A stretch of DNA of 58,719 bases from assembly GCA_003278895.1 (NCBI GenBank), contig QCCO01000004.1, positions 1 to 58,719 of the forward strand, given 5' to 3'. This document shows positions 15,251-24,741 of this stretch, in pieces. Below the pieces are notes generated by a model that saw only the letters and a program-made list of their open reading frames with translations, was not told the origin of the DNA and searched no databases. The position numbers and the translations under genes were made by a program. Position 1 is the stretch's first letter. Each line of letters begins with the position of its first letter. Origin of the DNA: Prochlorococcus sp. AG-347-L19. Its GTDB lineage: Bacteria > Cyanobacteriota > Cyanobacteriia > PCC-6307 > Cyanobiaceae.

Positions 15251-15382
15251 ATGAAAAATAAAGAATTTAATGTGACTCAAGGAATGGCTTTGTTACTTTT
15301 GAAGCCATTAAATTTACCCGCTAACTACGTCTTAAATCTCATAATTTATATAACTAATCCTAGTAACAATATTGGATACTAA
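15251..15382 (+). CDS. Small hypothetical protein (43 aa)
   Basis: This 43-residue frame has a mildly hydrophobic middle (GMALLLLKPLNLPANYVLNL). A TTGACA-type promoter precedes it, but no clear ribosome binding site does. Its stop overlaps the end of the convergent DUF1651 gene by 4 bp. It is supported only by the open frame and promoter. Confidence 0.35.
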   Translation: MKNKEFNVTQGMALLLLKPLNLPANYVLNLIIYITNPSNNIGY

Positions 15383-15630
15383 TAGTCTTCCCAAACTGGT
15401 TTGGTTCTCCTCCAACCTTGAGCAATTAACTTTTTCCATTCATCTCTAGCTTTATCAACTTTAAGTTCTTCTCTGGTTGTCAGAAGAGGTGGTTCTTTTC
15501 CTAAAACACCAAGAATTCTTCCAGAGTCAATAAACATATATTCAAAATATTTATCTTTATTTTGATTATTCTTTGAAAACCTTTTAACCCTGGAACGATT
15601 CGAATTTACAAGCCAAAAAATCTCTGTCAA
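15379..15630 (-). CDS. DUF1651-type small protein
   Basis: The 83-residue protein has a WLVNSNRSRVKRF start, a central SGRILGVLGKEPPLLTTREELKVDKAR and a closing WKKLIAQGWRRTKPVWEDY. These fit the DUF1651 family, a multi-copy family in marine picocyanobacteria. The function is unknown. It lies 11 bp downstream of clpS on the same strand, so the two may share a transcript. Confidence 0.75.
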   Translation of the reverse strand: MTEIFWLVNSNRSRVKRFSKNNQNKDKYFEYMFIDSGRILGVLGKEPPLLTTREELKVDKARDEWKKLIAQGWRRTKPVWEDY

Positions 15631-15641
15631 TCTTATTTATT

Positions 15642-15929
15642 TTATGTTTTCTCAATTGGAGCCATTGTTAATCCTTTGCTTAAGAGTTGCTCATAATATA
15701 GCTCTGCCTGTTCAAGGTTACCTCTCCATACCTCCGCCAATCCTGTCTTGTCAACTTTGATAGTTAGATCCCATGCCGTTTCTTCACTTATGCTTGGGAT
15801 TATTGTTTTAAGACAATTTGCGACATGCTGAAAAGTATTAAAATTGTCATCAAGAACTATAACCCTTACTTCTGGATATTTTACCTTAGATTTTTTTTGA
15901 TCTAAGACTGTGTCGAGTGAATTAATCAT
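15642..15929 (-). CDS. clpS: ATP-dependent Clp protease adaptor ClpS
   Basis: The 95-residue adaptor delivers N-degron substrates to ClpC/ClpAP. The substrate-binding core is visible: VIVLDDNFNTFQHVANCL, then AWDLTIKVDKTGLAEVWRG, then QAELYYEQLLSKGLTMAPIE. The open frame extends upstream to 16019 but would then overlap tRNA-Met (15997-16070), so ATG 15929 (MINSLDTVL) is the likely start. The usual DDN/H substrate motif reads DDNFNTF. Confidence 0.92.
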   Translation of the reverse strand: MINSLDTVLDQKKSKVKYPEVRVIVLDDNFNTFQHVANCLKTIIPSISEETAWDLTIKVDKTGLAEVWRGNLEQAELYYEQLLSKGLTMAPIEKT

Positions 15930-15996
15930 TATTGTTTTTAGCAGTTTAATTAAATTAAAGTTTAACCTATGTTCTTCAATTGAAAAGTATCGAAAA

Positions 15997-16070
<74 letters not shown>

Positions 16071-16099
16071 ATGGGAATATTGTAAGGCATTGTTTGTAC

Positions 16100-16582
16100 T
16101 TAATTACCATTTTGAAAATTTATTTGTTTGTGGGCCTCATATATAGCAATTCCGCATGCTACGGAAAGGTTTAGACTTCTAACACCTTTTTGATCATTGT
16201 TTCCAGTCTGTAAATTCGGCATAAATATTGATATTAAAAAGTCGCTTTTATTAATAATGGAATCTGGTAATCCTGAATCTTCTCTCCCAAATAGCAAAAT
16301 ATCATCTTGCATAAATTTAAAATCCTTCAAGTATAATCCATTTTTTTTACTGAAAGAAATTATTCTTTTTGTTGACTTAGACGTCAAAAATTTTTCAATA
16401 TTCTCATATTTATTAACAGTAACTAAAGGCCAATAATCTAATCCTGCTCTTTTTAAATATTTATCTTCAAGTTTAAAACCCAAGGGCTCTATAAGATTTA
16501 AAGGTATATTAAAAGCTGCACATGATCTGGCTATGTTACCAGTATTTTGTGGGATTCTAGGTTCAAAAAGAGCGACTTCCAA
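16100..16582 (-). CDS. trmL: tRNA (cytidine(34)-2'-O)-methyltransferase TrmL
   Basis: The 160-residue SPOUT methyltransferase methylates the wobble ribose in tRNA-Leu isoacceptors. Visible motifs are PRIPQNTGNIARSCA (residues 8-22), LLFGREDSGLP and the knot-forming VRSLNLSVACGIAIYEA. The length is standard for TrmL, which acts as a dimer. It starts 2 bp after the cobU stop and is very likely co-transcribed with it. Confidence 0.93.
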   Translation of the reverse strand: MEVALFEPRIPQNTGNIARSCAAFNIPLNLIEPLGFKLEDKYLKRAGLDYWPLVTVNKYENIEKFLTSKSTKRIISFSKKNGLYLKDFKFMQDDILLFGREDSGLPDSIINKSDFLISIFMPNLQTGNNDQKGVRSLNLSVACGIAIYEAHKQINFQNGN

Positions 16583-16584
16583 TT

Positions 16585-17145
16585 TTAAATAGGTATCTCA
16601 ATACTTATTTCATCTATTTTGATTGCTCTGCCATTTATTGCCAGCCAATTATCTTTTGATATTTTGGTTATTCTCTTTTGAAGTTCGCCAATTCTTTCAA
16701 TATAAGTATTACCAATTTTATATTCAGATACAAGACTCCAACCTACTTGTTCTCCAACAATAATTGTTATGCTTTTTCTTTTCATTAAGAGACTTATAAG
16801 TGAATTCATTTTTGTTGACCATTCATGCTGTTCCTTGCCAATACTTTTCATAACGAATCCGCCAATCGAATCAATTAATAATGGACCTTCTTCTTTCATT
16901 AGTGTATTTATTAGATCCGTCGTTTCTATTAATTTCCAATCTTTTGGCCTTCTTTTTCGATGTAGATTAATTTTATCTTGCCATTCTTTATCATCCAAAT
17001 TGTTTTCAGATAAGGCAACATATGACAATTTTTTTACCCTCTTCGCAAGATGCTCCGCGAATTCACTTTTGCCACTTTTTGTCCCCCCTGTAATAAAAAC
17101 TATATATGATGAATAATTACTAATACTAAAATCCTTGGCATTCAT
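16585..17145 (-). CDS. cobU: Adenosylcobinamide kinase / adenosylcobinamide-phosphate guanylyltransferase
   Basis: The 186-residue CobU/CobP enzyme phosphorylates adenosylcobinamide and activates it with GTP during nucleotide-loop assembly of B12. The P-loop GGTKSGKS is at residues 20-27, and the LLIDSIGGFVM segment corresponds to the Walker B region (usually LLVDCLTxWV). The RPKDWKLIET motif is also conserved. It fits with cobN and metH elsewhere in the window. It sits 10 bp after the small exported protein gene. Confidence 0.9.
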   Translation of the reverse strand: MNAKDFSISNYSSYIVFITGGTKSGKSEFAEHLAKRVKKLSYVALSENNLDDKEWQDKINLHRKRRPKDWKLIETTDLINTLMKEEGPLLIDSIGGFVMKSIGKEQHEWSTKMNSLISLLMKRKSITIIVGEQVGWSLVSEYKIGNTYIERIGELQKRITKISKDNWLAINGRAIKIDEISIEIPI

Positions 17146-17155
17146 GAATTCTCTA

Positions 17156-17467
17156 TTATTTAGAGAAATACCACCATGTTGCTAATGGAATAATTGTGGC
17201 AGCAATTAACAAACCTACGACTATATAAGTAGCAGTTGAACTCTCAGTATCATTTGATCTCATAGTGTTAAAATTTGGATCCACTACAGGGTTGTCAATA
17301 GATGAAGGCTGACTTTTTTCGTAATTTATAACAGTCTTCTGTTGAGTAATACCAAAAAATTTATTTATGCTAAAAACTTCATTCGCGTATGTTGTCGAAG
17401 GGATAAGAATAAAAATTAAGCCAGTAAAGATAAAAGAAAGTATATATTTATTGATTTTTAAGTTCAT
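17156..17467 (-). CDS. Exported protein with C-terminal membrane anchor (103 aa)
   Basis: The 103-residue protein has a signal peptide (ends near STTYA, residue 28), a polar linker with SQPSSIDNPVVDPNF, and a C-terminal hydrophobic helix (ATYIVVGLLIAATIIPLATWWYF). It is probably thylakoid- or plasma-membrane anchored with the linker outside. No family was recognised. It lies 10 bp before cobU. Confidence 0.65.
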   Translation of the reverse strand: MNLKINKYILSFIFTGLIFILIPSTTYANEVFSINKFFGITQQKTVINYEKSQPSSIDNPVVDPNFNTMRSNDTESSTATYIVVGLLIAATIIPLATWWYFSK

Positions 17468-17578
17468 TTTGAAAGGTTTTGATTAATTATATATAAAAAA
17501 CCATATGTTTGAGTAATTTTAAATGTACTAAACAATATAATATTTGCATAATTTAATTAGAAATAACATATTTAAGGT

Positions 17579-18205
17579 ATGGGATTCAATGGGAAATCAT
17601 TAATATTAATCGGTGCAATACTCTTTATTTTTCAAATAGCAAATTTCATTTCAATAGAAACAATCACTCCTGAGCTTGAAAGAGCACAAGTTTTAGCCGC
17701 AATAGCTTCATTAATTATTATTTTGATAGGTTTTTTATTTAAACAATTCGAACCATTAGCTGGTAATAAAGCTTCTTTAAAAGGAGAAAATAAGTTTCTC
17801 TTCGATAAAAACATGCCTGATGAAGTTATCGATGAACTTGCATGGGGTTCTGAAGCAATATTAACTTCTACAGCAGCAGCAGCAATATTAATTCACAATG
17901 ATGGCGTTAATATATTGAGGAGGGGAATCACTTCAAGTAATGATTTTAAACCTGGGGAAACTTGTCTGAGATCTATAAAAGATATGAAATTAATATCATT
18001 AGCAAACACTAAGTTTTATCCTGGAAGAGATGAATTTTTTAATTTTTGTGCTGAAATCCCTTCTATCTTAGTTGTACCTATAAATAATAAGGCTTTTATA
18101 TTAATTGGAGGCTGGAGTGCTAAGTGTTTTACGAAGTCTGATGAAAAATGGATAAATAACTGGTCAAAAAAAATTAATAATATTTTTTCTAAAAATAAAA
18201 TTTAA
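17579..18205 (+). CDS. Cofactor assembly of complex C (CCB2/CCB4-like) protein
   Basis: The 208-residue protein has two N-terminal membrane helices (about 7-25 and 38-56) and a soluble GAF-like domain. The pattern TPELERAQVLAAIASLIIILIGFLF and the later SILVVPINNKAFILIGGW match the CCB2/CCB4 family, which attaches haem c(i) to cytochrome b6. It overlaps the convergent lptC end by 4 bp. Confidence 0.75.
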   Translation: MGFNGKSLILIGAILFIFQIANFISIETITPELERAQVLAAIASLIIILIGFLFKQFEPLAGNKASLKGENKFLFDKNMPDEVIDELAWGSEAILTSTAAAAILIHNDGVNILRRGITSSNDFKPGETCLRSIKDMKLISLANTKFYPGRDEFFNFCAEIPSILVVPINNKAFILIGGWSAKCFTKSDEKWINNWSKKINNIFSKNKI

Positions 18206-18825
18206 AAATAAATTATTGATCTAACTCTTTTATCTTTTGCTTTAAAACTTACTGATTCAGTAGTTAAGTTATAATAGGCATTTTCTGAATTTATTTCATA
18301 TTTATTTTCGTTATTTTCATCTTTTATTATATATTTTACTGGATTGAAAAATTCAATTATATTATCTGAACCCAATATGGCTTTTCCTGAATTTAAGATA
18401 ATATTTTGATTTTCAAATTTTATATTACCCTCTAATAGATAGTTAGTATTTTCTATATTCCAAATAAAATTATCAGCATATAAAAAATCTCCATCTTTTT
18501 TAAGAGTTTTTAATTTAACATTTCCTTTCAATTTTAGGAGCTTATTGTTGTTTGATAATGTTGATTCCTCTGAACTAATGATATATTTAGTTCCTTCACC
18601 GTTAAGAATATTAATGATAGGGTTTTTTAGTTCGAATTTTAATTCAATAGTGTCATAACTTGAATTTGGACTAGTAATTGAATATATTTTTTCTCCACTT
18701 TTAGAGAAAATAGTCATATCTAAATTATCTATTTTTTGTATTACTTTATGTTCATCAATTTCATTTGGGGCACAACCAAGTATAAATAGTGAAAGGAATA
18801 TTATAAATCTATAAATGTTGCTCAT
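18202..18825 (-). CDS. lptC: LPS-transport protein LptC-like lipoprotein
   Basis: The 207-residue protein has a lipoprotein signal (LSLFILGCAP, lipobox Cys18) and repeated beta-strand segments characteristic of LptC/OstA periplasmic jelly-rolls (KLLKLKGNVKLKT, YADNFIWNIENTNYLLEGNIKFENQN). It would link the inner-membrane Lpt ABC transporter to the periplasmic bridge. LptC is usually anchored by a helix; a lipid anchor is a variation. Its start overlaps the metG end by 17 bp. Confidence 0.75.
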   Translation of the reverse strand: MSNIYRFIIFLSLFILGCAPNEIDEHKVIQKIDNLDMTIFSKSGEKIYSITSPNSSYDTIELKFELKNPIINILNGEGTKYIISSEESTLSNNNKLLKLKGNVKLKTLKKDGDFLYADNFIWNIENTNYLLEGNIKFENQNIILNSGKAILGSDNIIEFFNPVKYIIKDENNENKYEINSENAYYNLTTESVSFKAKDKRVRSIIYF

Positions 18826-20353
18826 ACTCCAGTTTATTTATGATTGGAGTGGGTTTGGGAAGACTTGAGTCACTTACTAATAATCCCCAACTTAATTGTT
18901 GTTTCCAAGGAATTTCTTCTCTGTATATAGAACCAAGTTGCTCATTAATTTTTGTAGATAATTCGGGCAATAAAGGTATTAATAACAATCCTATTATTCG
19001 GGTACTTTCTAAAACGTTATAAATAATTTGTTTAACTAAAGGTAGATTATCTTTATCTTTTATTAACATCCATGGCTGATTATCATTCAAATACAAATTT
19101 GTATTAATTGCTAAGCTAAGAACTTCATTAGCTGCCATATCTAATTTGTAGTTATCAAAGTTATAAATATAATTTTCAACTGCAATTTTGGCGAAATTCT
19201 CTAATTTATTTTCACTTGAAAATTTTTCATTATTTGGAACTTTATTATCAAACCATTTTCTAGACATAGACGATGTTCTATTTAATAAATTACCAATTGT
19301 ATTAGCTAAGTCATTATTGATAATGTCAACAAATCTTTTATCTTGAAAATCTCCATCATTTCCTAATGATATGTCTTTAATGAGGTACCACCTTACAGGA
19401 TCATTTCCATATTTTGTAAGCAATAAATCAGGGTCGAGTACATTTCCCAAGCTTTTACCCATTTTTTGACCCTCTCTTGTAAGAAACCCATGCCCAAAAA
19501 CTTTTTTAGGAACTTTCATATTTGCAGAAATGAGCATTGCGGGCCAATATACAGCATGGAATCTCAGAATATCTTTACCAATAAAATGAACATCAGCTGG
19601 CCATCCTCCATTAATTGATTTTTCCAATGAATGTTCTGTAGCATCACAGCTAATGGCGCTTACATATCCAAGTAAAGCATCAAACCATACATAAAAGGTA
19701 TGGTTATCGCAACCAGGGACAGGTATTCCCCATGAGACATTTGTTCTTGAAATTGAAAAATCCTTTAAACCTCTAGATACAAAATTTATAATTTCATTCT
19801 TTCTTTCTATTGGCTCTATAAAAGAAGGTTCATTGATTATTTTCTCAATTTCTTTTTGATATTTTGAAAGCCTAAAAAAGAGATTCTCTTCATTTTTCCA
19901 TTCTAGATTTTTTTGATGTATCGGACACTTGTATGTTGATGAGTTTTCTGGATTATCTTTAAATTCTTCACAACCGACACAATACCAACCTTTTTGAACT
20001 CCCATATAGATATCATCTGATGCTTTTACTCTTTCATAAAATTCATTAACAACAAATTCATGATTTGTTGAGCTTGTTCTTATAAATTTATCAAAGGATA
20101 TATTCCAACTTTTCCAATTACTATTAAAGACTTCTGAGATTTCATCACAATGTGATTTTGGTTCAATACCCTTTTCATTAGCTGTTCTTTGTATTTTTAA
20201 ACCATGTTCATCAACACCAGTGATGAAAATAACATCTTCACCTGCAAGCCTTTTATACCTAGCTATTGAGTCACAAATTATTGTTGTATATACACTACCT
20301 AAATGAGGTTTATCATTAACATAATATAAAGGTGTAGTAATGACAAAACTCAT
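18809..20353 (-). CDS. metG: Methionyl-tRNA synthetase
   Basis: The 514-residue class I enzyme has its HIGH-type motif as HLGS (residues 17-20) and its KMSKS-type motif as KMGKS (near residue 300). A zinc-type CVGC...CPIH insertion lies between them and a helical anticodon-binding domain follows. The length matches the short type without a C-terminal dimer domain. It belongs to a minus-strand run rpmG-rpsR-RNB-metG-lptC. Confidence 0.95.
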   Translation of the reverse strand: MSFVITTPLYYVNDKPHLGSVYTTIICDSIARYKRLAGEDVIFITGVDEHGLKIQRTANEKGIEPKSHCDEISEVFNSNWKSWNISFDKFIRTSSTNHEFVVNEFYERVKASDDIYMGVQKGWYCVGCEEFKDNPENSSTYKCPIHQKNLEWKNEENLFFRLSKYQKEIEKIINEPSFIEPIERKNEIINFVSRGLKDFSISRTNVSWGIPVPGCDNHTFYVWFDALLGYVSAISCDATEHSLEKSINGGWPADVHFIGKDILRFHAVYWPAMLISANMKVPKKVFGHGFLTREGQKMGKSLGNVLDPDLLLTKYGNDPVRWYLIKDISLGNDGDFQDKRFVDIINNDLANTIGNLLNRTSSMSRKWFDNKVPNNEKFSSENKLENFAKIAVENYIYNFDNYKLDMAANEVLSLAINTNLYLNDNQPWMLIKDKDNLPLVKQIIYNVLESTRIIGLLLIPLLPELSTKINEQLGSIYREEIPWKQQLSWGLLVSDSSLPKPTPIINKLEYEQHL

Positions 20354-20421
20354 AAAGCTTTTTTATTAATACTAACAAATATTTTTTAAACTAATAACAA
20401 CCTATTATATTTATTATCTTA

Positions 20422-21606
20422 TTAATAAATAAACTCTAAAAGATTACTATTATTTTTAATATATTTAACTTTATATATTTTATTACTATATATTTCTATT
20501 GATACAAAAAGATTAATAAGTATTTCTAGTGAATATTCTGGAAAAAAAACCAAAGCAATATTTTTTTTATGATTTATCCACTTAACAAATATTATTTTAT
20601 AAAAGGATTTATTTTCATTCTTAAAAAATAATGTTAAATATTTAAATTTATTATTTTTGAATATATTATTATTCTCTGATTGTCTATTCTTTGAATAATC
20701 AATTATCTTAGAGACTGAATCTTTACTTAGAACTTCATAATTATTAATCTTATTATAGACTTGCCTTTGTATAATTAAATCAAGATATCTTCTCAATGGG
20801 GATGTGCTTTGTACATATATTTTAAGGCCTAATGATTCATGGATTCCTGGCTTAGTAGTTATGTAACTTCTTCCCATATATTGTTTTAATATTATATATT
20901 TAATATCACTATCATTATAATTATTAAGTATTTCAGCTGGATTACAGTTTAATTTTTGAATCCTAAATGCAGCAGCTAAATTATATTTATCTAAAAATAA
21001 ACTTGTAACATAACCCATTAATATCATTGATTCTGCAACTATAATTTGTGATATTGTTTTCTCTAATTTAGTTAGTATAATCTTATCTTTATTTAATTTA
21101 ATTTTACTATTAGGACTTTCAAAAATAATTGCTCCTTGTTTCTTTCTGAATGTTAAACTTTTTTCTAATAAATTTTTAATCTCTATTAATTCCATTTCTT
21201 CTTTAGGTTCTATTTCTAATATTTCATTTGCATCTTCATATGATAATTGATATTTTGGTTTTATTATTGCTTCAGTTATTTCATATTTATTTATTGATCC
21301 ATCGTCATTGAATTCTATTGCTGCACTAATAGTTTCCGAAACTTTATTTTGAGCTAGATTTGCCTTTTCAAGAATATCTTTAGATAACATTGGGACATAT
21401 TGATCAATTAAATATAAACTGCTATTTCTCTTTCTTGCATTTAAATCAATATTAGAGTCATGCAAAAAGAGTTTGCATGGATTACTAATATGTATCCATA
21501 AATTTTTTTTATTTCCTTCCTTTATTTCCAATGAAATAGCGTCATCAACCTCATGTGGATCATCAGAGTCAATAATATATGTTTTTAAATTAGTTAAATC
21601 TTTCAA
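20422..21606 (-). CDS. Compact RNase II/RNB-family exoribonuclease
   Basis: This 394-residue protein is essentially only the RNB catalytic domain plus a short tail. The active-site motif IDSDDPHEVDDA (12-23) supplies Asp13, Asp21 and Asp22 (position 19 is Glu where Asp is usual), then YLIDQYVPMLS (64-74) and TSPLRRYLDL (267-276). Canonical enzymes are 640-800 residues with N-terminal OB/CSD domains; those are missing here, and the C-terminal S1 is not obvious. It should degrade RNA 3' to 5'. It follows rpsR by 45 bp. It is the catalytically competent counterpart of the pseudo-enzyme at 3491-5713. Confidence 0.88.
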   Translation of the reverse strand: MKDLTNLKTYIIDSDDPHEVDDAISLEIKEGNKKNLWIHISNPCKLFLHDSNIDLNARKRNSSLYLIDQYVPMLSKDILEKANLAQNKVSETISAAIEFNDDGSINKYEITEAIIKPKYQLSYEDANEILEIEPKEEMELIEIKNLLEKSLTFRKKQGAIIFESPNSKIKLNKDKIILTKLEKTISQIIVAESMILMGYVTSLFLDKYNLAAAFRIQKLNCNPAEILNNYNDSDIKYIILKQYMGRSYITTKPGIHESLGLKIYVQSTSPLRRYLDLIIQRQVYNKINNYEVLSKDSVSKIIDYSKNRQSENNNIFKNNKFKYLTLFFKNENKSFYKIIFVKWINHKKNIALVFFPEYSLEILINLFVSIEIYSNKIYKVKYIKNNSNLLEFIY

Positions 21607-21651
21607 ATATTTGAGATATTAATTACAGTGCCAACTATATTCAATAAGAAA

Positions 21652-21873
21652 TTATCCTTCTGGATTTACGAAGGGTAAAAGAGCTACAATTCTTGCTCTC
21701 TTAACAGCTAATGTAAGATCTCTTTGTTGCTTAGAGGTTAAACCTGTCATCCTTCTTGGTAGGATTTTGCCCCTCTCAGTTATGAATTTTTTTAGTAGTT
21801 CTACATCCTTATAGTCAATAGGATCTCCAGGTTTGATAGGTGATAATTGTTTTTTAAAAATTGAATTAGGCAT
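21652..21873 (-). CDS. rpsR: 30S ribosomal protein S18
   Basis: The 73-residue basic protein has the S18 core [32 protein letters not shown]. The length and motif match S18, which pairs with S6 on the platform of the small subunit. It lies 22 bp downstream of rpmG, the usual cyanobacterial order. Confidence 0.96.
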   Translation of the reverse strand: MPNSIFKKQLSPIKPGDPIDYKDVELLKKFITERGKILPRRMTGLTSKQQRDLTLAVKRARIVALLPFVNPEG

Positions 21874-21895
21874 GATTTAATTTGATTTGATTTGA

Positions 21896-22090
21896 TTACT
21901 TAATTTCTTTGTGAATTGTCATTCTGTTTAAATGAGGATTAAACTTTTTTAGTTCTAATCTTTCAGTTGTATTTCTACGATTCTTTTCAGTAGTATATCT
22001 TGAGACACCATTTGATCTCTTAGGATCTGTGCTTGTCCTAGCTTCAGTACATTCTAGGGTCACTACAACTCTTGTCCCTTTTTTGGCCAT
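21896..22090 (-). CDS. rpmG: 50S ribosomal protein L33
   Basis: The 64-residue protein starts [18 protein letters not shown] and contains [12 protein letters not shown] and [19 protein letters not shown], all typical of L33. The frame is open up to 22138, but the ATG at 22090 gives the standard cyanobacterial L33 start. Only one cysteine is present, so it is the zinc-free type. It is first in the rpmG-rpsR-RNB run. Confidence 0.95.
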   Translation of the reverse strand: MAKKGTRVVVTLECTEARTSTDPKRSNGVSRYTTEKNRRNTTERLELKKFNPHLNRMTIHKEIK

Positions 22091-22191
22091 TTTAATTAGT
22101 ACTTTATTGTATAATTCTCTATTGTACATCTTCAACAAACTTTTTTGAAGATATACTCATTTCTTTTATCATCATTGATTAAAAAATATAT

Positions 22192-24636
22192 ATGAAAGTT
22201 TCTCAAAATTGGTTGAAAAATTTAGTAGAAATTACTTGTACTCCTAAAGATCTCTCAGAGAAATTGTCTATTGGTGGATTTGAGGTTGAATCATTAGAAG
22301 ATTGTTCAGAAAATGTAAGTGGTGTTGTTTTAGGTAAGGTATTATCTGTTGTAAAACACGAAGGATCTAACAAACTTTCCATTTGCCAAGTTGATATTGG
22401 TAATTCAAAGAATCTACAAATTATCTGTGGTGCGAGCAATATTAAACCAAATATTTATGTTTATGTTGCTACTGTCGGCGCGAAATTAAATGCAGTTGAT
22501 TTAACAATTAAAAGAAGTGAAATTAGAGGTGTCATGAGTGAAGGAATGATATGTTCACTGCAGGAACTTGGTTTAGAGGACTCTAGCGAAGGGATAGAGA
22601 TCATAGATGAAAATTTAGCCTTAAAACATGAATTAGGTACTCCAGGGTCTGACTTGCTTCAATTAAATGATTTTATATTTGATTTAGCTATTACAGCTAA
22701 TAGACCTGACGGAATGTCTGTTATAGGCATAGCCCGTGAAATTTCTGCCCTTTTAGAATCCACCTTTTATATTCCAGAATTAAACCATAAATATAATATT
22801 CAAATACTTAAGGAAATTAAACTTTGTCCAGAAGCTATAGAAACTAATTGCATTTATACAATAACCTGCGTTGATGGAGTAAATGGAGAGAAATTATCGC
22901 CAAATTGGCTTAAAGACCGTATAGAAAAATCAGGTATAAAATCTATTAATCTTCTAGTTGATTTGACAAATTATATTCTTTTAGAACAAGGTCAACCTTT
23001 GCATGCGTTTGATAAAGATAAATTGTCAAACTTAATTGGTAAAGAAGTTTCTCCAGAAGATTTCTCTGTAAGAAAAGGCAAGGATAACGAAAGCCTTATT
23101 TGCTTAGATGGTAGAGAATATGACTTAAATGACAATATCACCGTTATTACTTGTTGTGATAAACCGGTAGCTATTGCTGGGGTGATAGGCGGTTTAGAGA
23201 CTTCAGTAACACATACTACCTCATCTATTTACTTAGAAGGTGCCGTTTTTAATCCAGTTACTATAAGAAAATCTTCAAAGGCGGTTGGCATAAGAACAGA
23301 ATCTAGCAGCAGGTATGAAAAAGGGATTTCATCAAAAAATACAATAAGTGCAGTAACAAGGGCAATTAATCTTTTAGAAAAATATTTTTCTATTAATTCC
23401 CCAATCATCAATTCTTCCAATTTAATAAGTAATGAGGATATATTTATTAAACTACGGAGAAATCGAATACATAAAATTCTTGGTCCATTAATAATTAACG
23501 ATCAATTTGAAAAAAGAAATTTATCTGATAATGAAATAGTTGATAAATTAACACTAATAGGTTGTACTTTAAAGAATAAAAAATATGGCTGGGATGTAGC
23601 AGTAATTCCTAATAGATCACATGATTTAATAAGAGAAATAGATTTAATTGAAGAAATAGCGAGATTAATAGGGTATGACAGATTTGACTTAAAACTTCCT
23701 AATCCAATTAACCCTGGAAAATTGTCATCAGAACAGTTGGCATTGAGAAAAGTAAAAAATGGTTTTATAGAAAATGGTTTTAACGAGGTACTAAGCTACT
23801 CTCTTGTTCCTGAAGATAATGAAAAACTTATAAAAATTTCTAATCCTTTGTTATTAGAAACAAGCTGTCTTAGAGATAATATCTGGAAAGAACATTTGCA
23901 GATAGTGAACCGTAATATAAAAGCTGGACAGACAAGTTGTTATATATTTGAAATTGGAAATATTTTTCAAAAGAAAAATGATTTCATTCAAGAAGAAGTT
24001 CTGAATGGTGCGATTTATGGAAATAAAAATTTTGGAAAATGGATAAATTCGGGTAAGAATGACGATCTTAATTATTATCAGGCCAGAGGAAAGTTAAAGG
24101 AGGCTTTATCATCTTTGAACATAAAAATTGAAGATAAACCCACTGATTCAATTGATTTTCTACATCCAGGAAGAACAGCTAAATTAGTTATAGAAGGGAA
24201 AGATGCAGGTTATTTTGGTGAAATACATCCCAAACTAATATTAGAAAAGAAGTCATTAAAAAAAGTTTATTTATTTAACATAGATGTTTCTAACCTATTG
24301 GGAGCTAGTACAAGAAAAAATAAATGGATTCCAATATATAAGCAATACCCAATTGTTCCGAAAATGGAAAGGGATATAAATTTTGTTTTCAGTAAGAAAT
24401 TTTTAATTAGCGAAATAACATCACAGATAAGAAAAAAAGGAAAAAATCTCTTAGAGGATGTAAATTTACTTGATGTATTTGAAGATAGTAAATTTGGAGA
24501 TGATCATATAAGTTATACGTTTAGATTATCTTATAGAGATAAAGATAAAACATTACTTGACTCGGACATTGCATCAATACATTCAAATATCATTTCTAAT
24601 GTTGAAAAATATTTTCATACTAAACTGAGGAATTAA
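22192..24636 (+). CDS. pheT: Phenylalanyl-tRNA synthetase beta subunit
   Basis: The 814-residue subunit has an N-terminal tRNA-binding EMAP/OB domain (about 40-150), the B3/B4 editing domain (about 200-410), the B5 domain (RRNRIHKILG near 420) and the C-terminal anticodon-binding B8 domain. ATG 22192 gives the family start MKVSQNWLKNLV. It works as an alpha2-beta2 tetramer with PheS, which is not in the window. It is divergent from rpmG. Confidence 0.96.
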   Translation: MKVSQNWLKNLVEITCTPKDLSEKLSIGGFEVESLEDCSENVSGVVLGKVLSVVKHEGSNKLSICQVDIGNSKNLQIICGASNIKPNIYVYVATVGAKLNAVDLTIKRSEIRGVMSEGMICSLQELGLEDSSEGIEIIDENLALKHELGTPGSDLLQLNDFIFDLAITANRPDGMSVIGIAREISALLESTFYIPELNHKYNIQILKEIKLCPEAIETNCIYTITCVDGVNGEKLSPNWLKDRIEKSGIKSINLLVDLTNYILLEQGQPLHAFDKDKLSNLIGKEVSPEDFSVRKGKDNESLICLDGREYDLNDNITVITCCDKPVAIAGVIGGLETSVTHTTSSIYLEGAVFNPVTIRKSSKAVGIRTESSSRYEKGISSKNTISAVTRAINLLEKYFSINSPIINSSNLISNEDIFIKLRRNRIHKILGPLIINDQFEKRNLSDNEIVDKLTLIGCTLKNKKYGWDVAVIPNRSHDLIREIDLIEEIARLIGYDRFDLKLPNPINPGKLSSEQLALRKVKNGFIENGFNEVLSYSLVPEDNEKLIKISNPLLLETSCLRDNIWKEHLQIVNRNIKAGQTSCYIFEIGNIFQKKNDFIQEEVLNGAIYGNKNFGKWINSGKNDDLNYYQARGKLKEALSSLNIKIEDKPTDSIDFLHPGRTAKLVIEGKDAGYFGEIHPKLILEKKSLKKVYLFNIDVSNLLGASTRKNKWIPIYKQYPIVPKMERDINFVFSKKFLISEITSQIRKKGKNLLEDVNLLDVFEDSKFGDDHISYTFRLSYRDKDKTLLDSDIASIHSNIISNVEKYFHTKLRN

Positions 24637-24649
24637 ATGTATTGTTAAT

Positions 24650-24694
24650 CTTATATGAGACTAAAAATTAGTCTTTAGATAATTCTTATATAAG
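24650..24694 (+). repeat. Short palindromic repeat, copy A
   Basis: A 45-bp element has outer arms CTTATAT/ATATAAG and an inner perfect hairpin AGACTA-AAAAT-TAGTCT. Related copies lie at 25186-25223 (inverted) and 25359-25405. It sits between the pheT stop and the next small gene. No T-run or transposase is nearby. Confidence 0.65.
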
Positions 24695-24741
24695 ATAGAT
24701 GATAATCCTAAAAAACTAATTAATGTTGTATAATTGCATTC

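Noticed and set aside
22091..22138. N-terminal extension of L33
   Set aside because: L33 starts MAKKGTR; the extra 16 residues have no counterpart in the family.
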